From Leishmania donovani (taxonomy: Eukaryota; Euglenozoa; Kinetoplastea; Trypanosomatida; Trypanosomatidae): 64,000 nt of DNA. The notes under the pieces were generated by a model, which was not told the DNA's origin, did not search any database, and was given only the letters and a program-made list of their open reading frames with translations. Shown here piece by piece: positions 41,824 to 50,482 of this stretch (position 1 is its first letter; every line of letters starts with the position of its first letter). Location: positions 1,283,224 to 1,347,223 of the forward strand of contig NC_018258.1 of assembly GCF_000227135.1 (NCBI RefSeq). Direction: 5' to 3'. Made by a program: the position numbers and the translations under genes.

Positions 41824-44800
41824 CTAGAAGTCCCGGATGTTTTCAACCGCCTTCAGCTCTCTCTCCGCTTGGTGGTCGGAGCACAGCGCTGCAACAAGAC
41901 CCTGCCAACGAATCTCATCGCTGGTTTGATTGTCCGGCACTAGAGGTCCGTTGCACACACCGAAGAGAGAAGTCAAAACATGAAGTGTTCGAAGGGTCTC
42001 CTCGATGTGCTCCGTGGAGGATCGTATGCGGCCAACCACCGCAGTTATCGAATTGCCACCGAGCAAGTCAAACAGCAGCGAAGTCTCTACAGATTTTGTG
42101 TACGGAATCACAGGCAGCTCGCCCGCGAGTGCTGTGGCGAGGTCTCGCAGACCCTGGCTAGACGCGTTCGCAAAGCGCGCGCTCTCGATGTCCTTCTTCT
42201 GCGATGCAAGCAAAGCGCTGCCGCACCAATCAAAAATGGTCAGTCGGCCAACTGTCTGGCACTGGCGCGCGACGCTTGTCCGTACACACTGGAGCTGGAT
42301 CCAGGTATGTGAGCGGCCGTTGTAGTGCTGCCGCCGTTTGGCAAGAAGGTTGTCGATCACAATGGGAATGCTACCACTTGTGCAGTCGACGAAGCGCACG
42401 TTCTTTGGCTGCACAAATCCGTTCGAATCGCAGCACACCTCCGTGACGTTGTCTCCCGATGCACAGTCGAAGCCTCCACGCGCAGAAATCTCAACAACGG
42501 CGACACGGTAGGTGAAGCTGAAAAACAAGCGTTGTGGTTTCTCTCCCGCTTCCTTTGACAGGTATTTCGTGAAAAGAGGAAGGATCTCTTTCACGAGGCC
42601 GGTCTTCCCTGAGCGAAACCCGCCGACCGTCATAAGCGCCAACTGGTAGCCCGACCACACAAAAGCCAAAGGGCCGCAAAGCTCAGCGAAGACTTGCTCC
42701 ACGGAGGCATCTTTATCAAAGCAGTAGTCGTACTGGTAGGTTGTCTCCTCTCCACAGTCACACACCACCAGCTTCGTGGAATCGGTGGCATCGACTCTCG
42801 CGGCCACATCTGCCACTGCTGCACCACTGATACCATCGCCAGCGATGGAGGCGAACACGGTAACCCGGCCCTGTAGTGCACTGAGGGTTCGATCGGTGCG
42901 AGCCAACCACATTTGCAACTCGTAAACCTGCTCTGTCACACTGTTTCGCTCGCCCGTGAACTTCTTTATTCGCCTCTGCAGCTTTTTTACCTCCTTTTGA
43001 GCGAACTCGAGCTCGTTGAGTGCGCCGCCGACGGTCGACGATCCGAAACTCGACTGCTGTTTCGTTTCCAAAGATATTGCCTGCCTCTCCTCCAGGTCTG
43101 CACGGGTCTCGTCCAACAGTCGTGCGAGCTCTGCGTTTTCCAGTTCTAGATTCGCTATTCGCGCAGATTTCCGCTCCAGCGCCTCATGCAACTGGGGGTT
43201 GGCTGCTTTGCGGTGTGTGATCATCTTCATGGACTCCTCCAGCTCTACCTGTCGCTGATGGGCAAGAGCAATTTGCTGCTTTGCATCGTTCAAACCACTC
43301 TGCATCACCGCTAATTCTGCTTTAAGACTGGCTACTACAGAGCGCAGCATCTCATTCTCACGCGCGAGTTCGGAAGCCTCCGGAGTGAATGAGGAGAGTT
43401 CAGCGACGCTTGGTTTCGACTGAGCTGTTCGCTCCAGTTTGCCCATTCTAAGCCGCAGCTCGATGTTCAGCTGGTTGGCCTGCATGAGCCTCTGCTGAAG
43501 CTCTTCACGTGCTAAGCTCATCTCGGGTGAAAACGGGGGTAACACCGGTGAAGACACCCCTACTGCTACGGACTCTGACACTGCTGCTGTTGCAGCAATG
43601 TCTCCAGTTTTCAGCGGCTCAATACTCATGTTGACGCGGCCTTCATTTTCCAAAGTCACCCGCAACCTCTCCACTTCCTCCATGAGTTTGTCGTACTGCT
43701 CTTCGGCGGCTTCCTCCTTCAAGGCAAGCTTTGCGTTTTCGGTCGCGAGAAAGGATGCCTTCCGCTGCAGCTCTTCGTTCAGCCGCATCAGCCCAGCGTT
43801 CTGCTCCCTCAGCTGATCCACCTCGTTGGCGTCGATAATGTCCATGTCTAGGAGTCCTGGGGGCGCAGATGGCGCTTGTGCGTTGAATAGCGGTGTTTCC
43901 TTCGCACTTTTATCCTTCGTGCCACGAAGCCACACCTTGCGCCGTGTGTCTTCGAGCTCCAGCTCGCGCACTTTGGCATCGCTCTTTTTGAGCTGCTCTC
44001 TAAGCTTCCGCACCTCCACAACACGTTCGGCAAGTGTGCACTCAAGTAGCTTTAGCCTGCTCTCGAGCTTCCGCAGTGACTCCTTCCAGTACTCTGCGCC
44101 AGCCTCCTCCAGAGCAGCCGAAAGAAATGTAGAAGGTGACTCTCCGCCTGAGTTATCCGAGAGAGCTTTCGGCCGATGCAGGGCAAGTAGGTCTTCGAGA
44201 CGCTTTCGAAGAATGCTGTTTTCAGCGAGGGCTGCTTGAAGTTCGTCTCTTAGCTTGTTGTGTTCCTTCGCCGTTAGCGTTGACGCAGCCGGAGCTTGGT
44301 GACGTTCAATCCAGGCAAGATAATGTCGGTAGGCAGGCGCCCACTCCTTTTCTGTCTCGTCGAGGGCATCGCTCTGCCTTTGCTTTGAAATGAGGTAGCC
44401 TCCTACGTATTCGACAAGGAAGAGGATGCCCTTCTCTCGCAAGACGCCTTTTCCGTCCATGACCCCGGCATCCCACTGGCCACAGTACAAGTCGTCATTC
44501 GATTGCAAAAAAACGCCGAGGCCCTGCTGCTGGCCGCTACACCACTCACCGTCGTACAAGTCACCGTTGCCGTAGTAGAGGCGCCCCTCCCCTTGCCGGA
44601 CGCCCTCGTTCCAATAGCCTTCGTAGCGGTCACCGTTCGACGCGAGCAAAAAGAGACCGTAGCCGTTCATTTCATTCCTCCTCCATGAGCCGACATACTC
44701 GTTCCCATTGACAAAAACAAACTGCCCTTTTCCTTGCTTCTTGCCCATGTACCACTGTCCAGTGTACTTGTCGCCGTTCGCGAAGGTGTAGCAGCCCTGA

Positions 44801-45081
44801 CCGTGCTTGAGGTCTGCTTTCCACTCGCCCTCGTAGACATCGCCGGTTTTGGCGTAAGTGTAGACACCGTATCCTTCGACCCTCCCATCCCTGAAACTTC
44901 CCTCGTATGTGGCGCCGCTGGGGAAAGTGAACTTGATGTTGGTGCCATTCAAGAGCTTCTTTTTCTTCTTCACTGTTGGCTCGTTGCCTGCGGTAGTAAG
45001 TGTACCGCCGGTATCCGACGCTGATCCTTTCGGAGTCGCTGGAGCTGGCGCTGCCGCCTGTGCAGACGAGTTTATGCTCAT
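41824..45081 (-). CDS. MORN-repeat, coiled-coil, kinesin-like protein
   Basis: 1085 residues with three parts. Residues about 57-225 carry seven MORN repeats (GATYEGSFRDGRVEGYG, GDVYEGEWKADLKHGQG and so on), usual for binding membranes or cortical cytoskeleton. Residues about 270-735 are a long heptad-like coiled coil. The last 340 residues resemble a kinesin motor: YQYDYCFDKDASVEQVF (usual YxFDxVF), Walker A GGFRSGKTG (usual GQTGSGKT), switch I NGRSHTWIQLQC (usual SSRSH) and switch II LTIFDWCGSAL (usual VDLAGSE, here without the Glu). The motor is thus C-terminal and diverged, probably with weak or no ATPase activity. The lysine cluster KKKKK lies just before the MORN block. Third-position GC looks lower than in neighbouring genes. 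The ATG at 45081 gives a clean start. Confidence 0.87.
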   Translation of the reverse strand: MSINSSAQAAAPAPATPKGSASDTGGTLTTAGNEPTVKKKKKLLNGTNIKFTFPSGATYEGSFRDGRVEGYGVYTYAKTGDVYEGEWKADLKHGQGCYTFANGDKYTGQWYMGKKQGKGQFVFVNGNEYVGSWRRNEMNGYGLFLLASNGDRYEGYWNEGVRQGEGRLYYGNGDLYDGEWCSGQQQGLGVFLQSNDDLYCGQWDAGVMDGKGVLREKGILFLVEYVGGYLISKQRQSDALDETEKEWAPAYRHYLAWIERHQAPAASTLTAKEHNKLRDELQAALAENSILRKRLEDLLALHRPKALSDNSGGESPSTFLSAALEEAGAEYWKESLRKLESRLKLLECTLAERVVEVRKLREQLKKSDAKVRELELEDTRRKVWLRGTKDKSAKETPLFNAQAPSAPPGLLDMDIIDANEVDQLREQNAGLMRLNEELQRKASFLATENAKLALKEEAAEEQYDKLMEEVERLRVTLENEGRVNMSIEPLKTGDIAATAAVSESVAVGVSSPVLPPFSPEMSLAREELQQRLMQANQLNIELRLRMGKLERTAQSKPSVAELSSFTPEASELARENEMLRSVVASLKAELAVMQSGLNDAKQQIALAHQRQVELEESMKMITHRKAANPQLHEALERKSARIANLELENAELARLLDETRADLEERQAISLETKQQSSFGSSTVGGALNELEFAQKEVKKLQRRIKKFTGERNSVTEQVYELQMWLARTDRTLSALQGRVTVFASIAGDGISGAAVADVAARVDATDSTKLVVCDCGEETTYQYDYCFDKDASVEQVFAELCGPLAFVWSGYQLALMTVGGFRSGKTGLVKEILPLFTKYLSKEAGEKPQRLFFSFTYRVAVVEISARGGFDCASGDNVTEVCCDSNGFVQPKNVRFVDCTSGSIPIVIDNLLAKRRQHYNGRSHTWIQLQCVRTSVARQCQTVGRLTIFDWCGSALLASQKKDIESARFANASSQGLRDLATALAGELPVIPYTKSVETSLLFDLLGGNSITAVVGRIRSSTEHIEETLRTLHVLTSLFGVCNGPLVPDNQTSDEIRWQGLVAALCSDHQAERELKAVENIRDF

Positions 45082-45429
45082 GTAGTCAGAAGCTTTGCTT
45101 TCTTGGTCGTGAAATCAAAGGTGGGAAGTGGAGAACGATGTGGTTAAAAGAAGCCGGTGAGTGCCATGCAGAAAGGAAGGGGTGCACAGAGAGAAAGCTC
45201 GTCTCAGAATACCCGAGGTACACTAACGTGGATGAAAGGATGCTATTGATGCAGCAGCAGCGCGCTGTGCTGCACCCAAGAGAAAACTTGGCTGAAAGCA
45301 TTAGCAACCTTGCTGAGATGAAGTTGGCCGTGGAGCAAGATAACGGATGGAGAGATAATACAGTTCGGCGACGACGGCAACGGAAAAACTTCTACGATCG
45401 AGAGTATGAATGTGCGCCAACACACACGA
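45082..45429. other. Short spacer
   Basis: About 350 bp between the BAP31-like and MORN-kinesin genes. Nothing recognised. Confidence 0.5.
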
Positions 45430-45870
45430 TTACGCTGCCTTCGTGTGCGCCGTTGCTGCAGCTGCGCGAAAAGGAGCAGCGGATGCTTCGCGGCGAGGTT
45501 CTTGATGTCTCAGAAGCGTTGCACACTTCTTGACAGCGAGGCACAGAACGCAGATAACAAGCTGGATGTACATGTTGCGCTCCAGTCTCAGCCGCTTGTT
45601 GTCATGCTGCAGCTGCAGGCTTATGTCGGTGAAGCGCTGCTTCGCGGCATACTTGGAGTTCCACTCGAGGATGTGGAAAAGGAAGGAGAAAGACGATATG
45701 ATGGCCATGGCGGACATAATTGTCAATCCGTTGATGTTATACCCTTCCACAAGGCGAGTGATGCGCTCCGCTGTGACGGAGATGGCTCGTATGGGAACGC
45801 AGTAGAGGAGAAAGAGAGTCAGGACTGGCACCATCACGAGGTTTACTTCAAGGGCGAGGAAGCTGACCAT
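45430..45870 (-). CDS. Small BAP31/BAP29-like ER membrane protein
   Basis: 146 residues. The layout matches the membrane half of BAP31-type proteins, ER proteins that escort newly made membrane proteins to ER exit or quality control. It has an N-terminal hydrophobic segment (VNLVMVPVLTLFLLYCVPI), a second span (GLTIMSAMAIISSFSFLFHIL), a charged loop ending LQLQHDNKRLRLERNMYI (the family has a KLFRAQRNLYI-like step here) and a third span (QLVICVLCLAVKKCATLL). The usual long cytoplasmic coiled coil and KKxx signal are missing; the chain ends soon after in an Ala/Arg tail. The ATG at 45870 was chosen because the upstream in-frame extension opens with TTG. Assignment rests on topology and one motif, so it is moderate. 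Confidence 0.65.
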   Translation of the reverse strand: MVSFLALEVNLVMVPVLTLFLLYCVPIRAISVTAERITRLVEGYNINGLTIMSAMAIISSFSFLFHILEWNSKYAAKQRFTDISLQLQHDNKRLRLERNMYIQLVICVLCLAVKKCATLLRHQEPRREASAAPFRAAAATAHTKAA

Positions 45871-46325
45871 TTTCTTGCGGAAACCGGAGGAATGGCTGAG
45901 CGCGGGGGTACCTATGTGTAGATGAGCTGGGATGCGTGGCGGCACGCGTAAGCTGTGTGGATAATGAGAAAGTGTGGAGATCTGAGAGAGAAGAGGGATG
46001 TTTGCGAAGACCAGTGGAATCAAGCAGCTCTACTAGGGTTGCGCGGTGCTCTCGCTGAGAGTGGGCTGGGGTGTGCATTGGCCGTGGGTGCTTTTGGGAG
46101 GGGAAAAGTGAAGGCGTCGCGGGTGTTCTGTCGAGGATTTGTACGCTGACGGAGATTCCGGCACCGAGAAAGCAAACGCTTTTTTCTTTGGTGCTCGGTG
46201 TTGTCCCTTTTCGTTTCCGGGGGGCGGTTCAGGGAAGGTATGGGCCCCTGGCTTCGGCCCGCCCCGGCGGGGGAAGGGCGCGGGCGACCAACCTTCTCTT
46301 CTCTGAATTGGCAGCTCTTCGCTAA
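45871..46325. other. Spacer between the BAP31-like gene and the tRNA pair
   Basis: 455 bp. A GC-rich segment at 46220-46290 could fold strongly, but no RNA gene was recognised. Confidence 0.45.
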
Positions 46326-46387
<62 letters not shown>

Positions 46388-46398
46388 GGGTCGCGGCA
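46326..46398 (+). tRNA. tRNA-Phe (GAA)
   Basis: 73 nt. The acceptor stem GCCGCGA pairs with TCGCGGC (discriminator A). The D arm contains the A box TAGCTCAGTTGGG, the anticodon loop CTGAAGA gives GAA, and the T arm has B box GGTTCGATCCC. No intron. A T5 run at 46404-46408 is a suitable Pol III terminator. Confidence 0.96.
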
Positions 46399-46403
46399 TA
46401 CCG

Positions 46404-46408
46404 TTTTT
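46404..46408 (+). terminator. Pol III terminator of tRNA-Phe
   Basis: Five T in the plus strand, five bases after the tRNA end. Confidence 0.7.
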
Positions 46409-46425
46409 CCCCGACCCGCCTCTGT

Positions 46426-46431
46426 AAAAAA
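46426..46431 (-). terminator. Pol III terminator of tRNA-Ser
   Basis: Six T when read on the minus strand, starting one base after the tRNA end. Confidence 0.7.
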
Positions 46432-46432
46432 G

Positions 46433-46513
46433 CGTCACCAGCAGGATTCGAACCTGCGCGCGAGATCGCAACTGATTTCTAGTCAGTCCCCGTAACCACT
46501 TGGGTATGGTGAC
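46433..46513 (-). tRNA. tRNA-Ser (AGA)
   Basis: 81 nt, class II. The acceptor stem GTCACCA pairs with TGGTGAC (discriminator G). Anticodon loop CTAGAAA gives AGA, flanked by stem ACTGA/TCAGT. A four-pair variable arm (GCGA/TCGC) identifies a serine tRNA, and the T arm GCAGG-TTCGAAT-CCTGC is complete. It faces tRNA-Phe tail to tail across a 34-bp spacer. Confidence 0.95.
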
Positions 46514-46916
46514 TCCGTCTTGTTCGTTTGAAAAGTTTGAAGAGCCGTTGGCGAAAAATGTGTCTGCCTTGATGTCGCGTCTTTCCGCTCGGGCGTGCTG
46601 GTCGGCGCCGGGTTATGGGTGGGTCGGGGCTCCGGTTTCCGTTTACGGGGTGGGGGCCCCTTGGGGCGTGGTGGTGTGGGGTGGGGTGGGGTTGGGGGGT
46701 CGGGGGGGAGCGCCGCGCGGCGGGGGTGCCGNNNNNNNNNNNNNNNNNNNNNNNNNNNNNNNNNNCCCCGGGGGGGGGCGCCGCCGCGGGCCGGGGTGGC
46801 GGCGGGGGGGGGGGGGGGGGGGCGCCCGCTGTTCGCACAGCGGGGGTGCTTTTGCATTTTTAATAACTTTCAGAAAACCATTGCGGGCACCCACCAAAAT
46901 GCACGCGTGTTGCGGC
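46514..46916. other. G-rich spacer between tRNA-Ser and the RCC1-like gene
   Basis: The plus strand is almost only G with some T and C from about 46610, including a run of about 20 G at 46803-46822. Many G-tracts of three or more make G-quadruplexes likely. An N gap lies inside, so its true length is unknown. Confidence 0.7.
46732..46765. other. Assembly gap, 34 N
   Basis: 34 unknown bases within the G-rich stretch; probably a sequencing failure in homopolymer DNA. Unlike the two 99-N gaps, the flanks are not duplicated. Confidence 0.95.
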
Positions 46917-48524
46917 TCATTTGAGCGATGCGCGAAGGCGCTGCTGGCGATTGAGGGCGACGCACCGCGCATTGCCGCTCCCGGGCGGCAGCTCAATCGG
47001 CGCAGCGCCCTCAGGCACGTGGTAGGCCTCGTTCTTGTCGAAAAGCAGGTTGAACCCCTTGCCCGACGCAAACCACGCCGCGCCCCACAGCGGCGCCGCC
47101 GGCACAAACACCGGGAAAAGCTCGGTCGCTTTGAAGGCTGGCGCGAGGTTGACGCGCTGGCCGTTGAGGACCTTGGTGACATTGTGCAGCTGACCCTCTG
47201 TGTTGGCCCCGAGGGCGGCGACGCAGCCGTTGCGATACCGCACCAGAAGCGTGGATGGACCACCCGTCAGCCCCACAATATCGTAGTCCGTCTCCGACGT
47301 CTGTGCACCCATGCGCGCGGCGAAGTACTTGAGCGCCGGGCCCTGGTCCACTGCCGCGAAGCGCGGCGACGGGATCATGACACCGTACTCAGGCAGCGAC
47401 CCTTGAATCAGGAGCTCGTTCTTGGCGCTCAAAAAGGCGGCGAGGCTGCCGACACAGGCGATGTCCTTCACGCGAATCAGCTTTGGCGCGCCGTCCACCG
47501 TATGCGGCGCCTCATCGCTTCCGTGCTGCTGGAAAGAGCGTATGAGGGGGATGGGCACCGGGTCGAACGCGTTCGGCGGCAGCTGGCCACCGTTTGTCGC
47601 GCCGCACCCAAACACGCGTCCCTCCTTCGTGAGAAAAAGGGTGAAGGAGTTGCCGAGGGCCACTTTGACGACGCGCATGCCGCGCTCCTCGAAGAACGCG
47701 ATCCGTGTCGGCGACATTGGCGCGTCGCTGTTGCCGATGCCGAGCTCCCCCCAGTTGTTGCATCCAAATGCGTAGAGTCCGCCGTCGCTCAGTGTGGCCA
47801 CTGCGTGATTGAAGCCGCAGTACACGGTCTCTAGCACACTCGCCCGCCCTGCTGGCCACCACGACGCCGTCGGATCCCATTCCATGAACCCGCGCACGCC
47901 GTCTATGCGCTGCTTGTGCCCCACCCCCAGCTGCCCCATGTGGTTGTTGCCAAACGCAATGACACGGCGACCGTTGCGCTGGTAGACCAGGGTGAAGTTC
48001 GAGCCGCACGCGACGCGGATGACGGAGGAACCGGTTTGCGGAAACGCCCCGTCGAGGTCGATGTAGAGCGGGTCAAGATCGGCCACGACGGACGAGGCAC
48101 GCACGACGCTGCTGCTTCCGCTGCCATGGCGAGTGCTGCTGCGGGAGAGAGATGGGGAAGCCGCCGCGTCACCGCCGCTGTCCTCCACTTCCGAGTTCAG
48201 TGCCCCGGTCTGTCCGTACCGGTTGTCGCCGACGGTGATGAGGTTGCCCTCACGCGTGAGCATGGCCACGTGCTTGTGTCCCGCTGCTGCATCGACCACG
48301 TCGTAAAACGGCTCTGGGGCGCTCAACGGAGAGGCAGGAGCAGTCGTGAGGGGCGGCCGCGCGGCGTGCGCTTCCGTTTCCTCTCTCTCGAAGCGGCGGT
48401 ACTTCGCCGGGTCAACGTCGCATGGCGAGGGAAGGGTCTTGAGGAACAGCTCTGCCGGCGGGGACGGCGCGTGGCCACAGACGGAGCCCATGCCAATGAT
48501 TCGCGTGTGCAGGCGACGCAACAT
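46917..48524 (-). CDS. RCC1-like beta-propeller protein
   Basis: 535 residues with about seven RCC1-type blades, for example HVAMLTREGNLITVGDNRYG, NGRRVIAFGNNHMGQLGVG, GGLYAFGCNNWGELGIG, KEGRVFGCGATNGGQLP and NGCVAALGANTEGQLH. RCC1 repeats form seven-bladed propellers; some are Ran exchange factors, others work in membrane traffic or mitochondria. The N-terminus MLRRLHTRIIGMG is basic and amphipathic, which suggests mitochondrial import and argues against nuclear RCC1. The guanine-exchange loop was not recognised. The ATG at 48524 was chosen over an upstream in-frame GTG. The gene lies immediately upstream of the tRNA pair. Confidence 0.85.
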   Translation of the reverse strand: MLRRLHTRIIGMGSVCGHAPSPPAELFLKTLPSPCDVDPAKYRRFEREETEAHAARPPLTTAPASPLSAPEPFYDVVDAAAGHKHVAMLTREGNLITVGDNRYGQTGALNSEVEDSGGDAAASPSLSRSSTRHGSGSSSVVRASSVVADLDPLYIDLDGAFPQTGSSVIRVACGSNFTLVYQRNGRRVIAFGNNHMGQLGVGHKQRIDGVRGFMEWDPTASWWPAGRASVLETVYCGFNHAVATLSDGGLYAFGCNNWGELGIGNSDAPMSPTRIAFFEERGMRVVKVALGNSFTLFLTKEGRVFGCGATNGGQLPPNAFDPVPIPLIRSFQQHGSDEAPHTVDGAPKLIRVKDIACVGSLAAFLSAKNELLIQGSLPEYGVMIPSPRFAAVDQGPALKYFAARMGAQTSETDYDIVGLTGGPSTLLVRYRNGCVAALGANTEGQLHNVTKVLNGQRVNLAPAFKATELFPVFVPAAPLWGAAWFASGKGFNLLFDKNEAYHVPEGAAPIELPPGSGNARCVALNRQQRLRASLK

Positions 48525-49036
48525 CGCTCCACGCGCGCGCTTTCCTTGTGTGTCTGCGTTGCTTCTGTGTGAGGAGGTGAGCACGAGGGCGTGGACTAGA
48601 GAGAGGCAGAGAGACGGCGCGTGCTCACATGGAAGGAGTTAGGGCAGTGGATAGCACGCGCACAGCTAGGCCCCACGTCTAGTAGCCGGGCCACCTCACG
48701 TTGGCATGGTGAGCGGCATCGTCCTCGGCACCTGGCGGGCCAGAAGTGCGGAAAAAGAATAAGGGAAAACCCGTGAAGCGTTTCGGATTTCTCGCGGCGC
48801 CGCAGCTTTTGAAGACGCGGCACTCGCCAAGGACACAAGATGTCCGCAGAGTGGATCGCCGATGAAGTGTCGCGGCTCTCACAGCATCGGTGGTGGTGGT
48901 GGTGGAGGGCAGCAGTGGACATCGAGGAGGGGGGAGGGGAAAAAAGAAGGCCGACGTCACCAGCACAGACAACGATGATACACATTCACGCACACGCAGC
49001 AGAGGACAGGAGGGCGCCCCGCTGCCTGTGCGCACG
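48525..49036. other. Spacer RCC1-like / p24
   Basis: About 0.5 kb with no gene seen. A short GGT-rich tract lies at about 48889-48904. Confidence 0.5.
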
Positions 49037-49828
49037 CTACGTTGTGGAGATGCTGAACTTGCCACGCCGGACCTGGCAAGCGAGAAAACGGGAGAGCGAC
49101 ACGTACTGGTAGGCGGCCATGGTCAGGAGCACGAGGGCGTTGAGCACCAGTCCTGCCGCCATGATCTTTGCCAGGGAGTTCAACTTCACGCGGTCCGACT
49201 CACCGACAAGCTGCAGCGCGTTCGCCTCCTGCGCGAGACCGAAGAGGATGGTGCCGTAGCGGTGCAGCTCCTCCTCCATTGCGCTTTCCACCTTATTCAC
49301 CGCGTCTGGGTCCACCTCCAGCACGTCGCGCTTCATGATATTGAACCGCACCCACTTGGGCGAGAAGGTGGAGAAGCTGTTGTCGAAACATACAGACACC
49401 TCCTCTGGCAGCCCGTGGCGGGTCTTGAGGATGGGCGGCGCCGTGTAGCTGTAGCTGCCGTCGGTGGCGCGCTGCCACGTGTTCAGCACCGTCTCGCGCT
49501 GTCGGTCCCGCAGCCCGGCAAAGTGGGCGTTGTAGTGGAAGCGGCTCAGATCCATGGTCCTGCCCACCGGCGGCGTGAAGCGCACCTTCATCACAGCGTT
49601 GACGTCGAAGGCGCCGCCGTCGGTGACGCGGAAGGTAAAGCCCAGAGTGCCGCCCGCCTCCAAGACTTCGGTATAGCACTCCGTCTCCCCGGCCTCTATC
49701 TTCGACCCGTACGTTGCAGCCGTGACGATGATCGAGCTGGAATGCAGCAACAGCAACAGGAGAGGGAGAACCACATTGCCCACCGGCGCCAGCATAACGC
49801 CACGCGCAGCTCGGCGAAAGGGGAGCAT
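49037..49828 (-). CDS. p24 (emp24/gp25L/GOLD) cargo receptor
   Basis: 263 residues. The signal peptide (VVLPLLLLLLHSSSIIVTAATY) is followed by a GOLD domain with the two expected cysteines (ECYTEVLEAGG and EEVSVCFDNSFS). Next comes a short coiled coil (KVESAMEEELHRYGTILFGL) and one membrane span (IMAAGLVLNALVLLTMAAY). The cytoplasmic tail is YVSLSRFLACQVRRGKFSISTT. This order is diagnostic of p24 proteins, which cycle between ER and Golgi in COPI and COPII vesicles and sort GPI-anchored cargo. The tail lacks a classical KKxx end but has an aromatic and basic part. The ATG at 49828 was chosen; a second ATG 11 codons later would shorten the signal region. An Erv46-like gene follows to the right. 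Confidence 0.9.
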   Translation of the reverse strand: MLPFRRAARGVMLAPVGNVVLPLLLLLLHSSSIIVTAATYGSKIEAGETECYTEVLEAGGTLGFTFRVTDGGAFDVNAVMKVRFTPPVGRTMDLSRFHYNAHFAGLRDRQRETVLNTWQRATDGSYSYTAPPILKTRHGLPEEVSVCFDNSFSTFSPKWVRFNIMKRDVLEVDPDAVNKVESAMEEELHRYGTILFGLAQEANALQLVGESDRVKLNSLAKIMAAGLVLNALVLLTMAAYQYVSLSRFLACQVRRGKFSISTT

Positions 49829-50482
49829 ATCAGAGCAAGGAGGGGAGGGGCACGTGAGAGGGTACGACCACGTGCGGTGGAAAACTGGGCTTCGGGGGGG
49901 GGGGGGTAGGGTTTCGATTTGTCTAGAAACGCTGAGCAAGAGACGACTTCAAAGTTCTTTTATGCTGTGCAGCTGGATGCACACACACACACACATACAC
50001 GCCCGTACGATGCACGGCTTCTTGCGTGCGCGCCGATGCAATCCTGTACGGGTGTTCACGAGGGGTACGAAAGCCCCGAGAGCAACCGGGAAAGGCAAGA
50101 CCACGGAGGACGAGGAGATAGACAGAGAGTCAGGTTTCAGAGAGGAGAGACCATTCCCTGCCCTCTCTGTCGACACAGAGTGAGGCGGAAGGGGATGTGA
50201 GCATCGGGCAACAAAACAGCGGCCCATTACTCCCCTCCCCTCAAAGAAAAAGTGATAACATCAACCACTGGGCGGCTCTGCTGAAAGTACACGGGCGAGG
50301 AGGGACAGGGGCGGTGGTGGTGGCTGGGCGCAGCAGCCCAGCCCGTCAAGCGAGCGATGCGGCTCTACTCCACCAACTCACCTTCGCCTCCCCCTTTTTC
50401 TTTTGCAGGCTGTGAGGGGGCACATCGACTGTCCGTTCACATCGTCATCGATGCGTTTCTTTTTCTTCGCTTCGCCGATCGA
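49829..50482. other. Spacer p24 / Erv46-like with poly-G run
   Basis: No gene. A G13 run (C13 on the coding strand) at 49894-49906 lies about 66 nt upstream of the p24 ATG and could be its splice tract. A short (CA)n is at about 49979-49996. Confidence 0.5.

Noticed and set aside
41582..41827. Plus-strand 81-codon frame (KKKAVHMLLRWSYDTTKQAM)
   Set aside because: Starts at TTG, lies in a UTR on the strand opposite to all genes, and has no homologue I recognise.
46200..46325. GC-rich segment next to tRNA-Phe considered as an extra RNA gene
   Set aside because: It has no A/B box pair, no cloverleaf and no match to snRNA or 7SL that I could recognise.
47916..48572. Plus-strand frame opposite the RCC1-like gene
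   Set aside because: Antisense shadow of a gene with clear RCC1 repeats.
48525..48584. Extension of the RCC1-like protein from a GTG at 48584
   Set aside because: Non-ATG starts are not expected in this organism; the ATG at 48524 gives a plausible targeting sequence.
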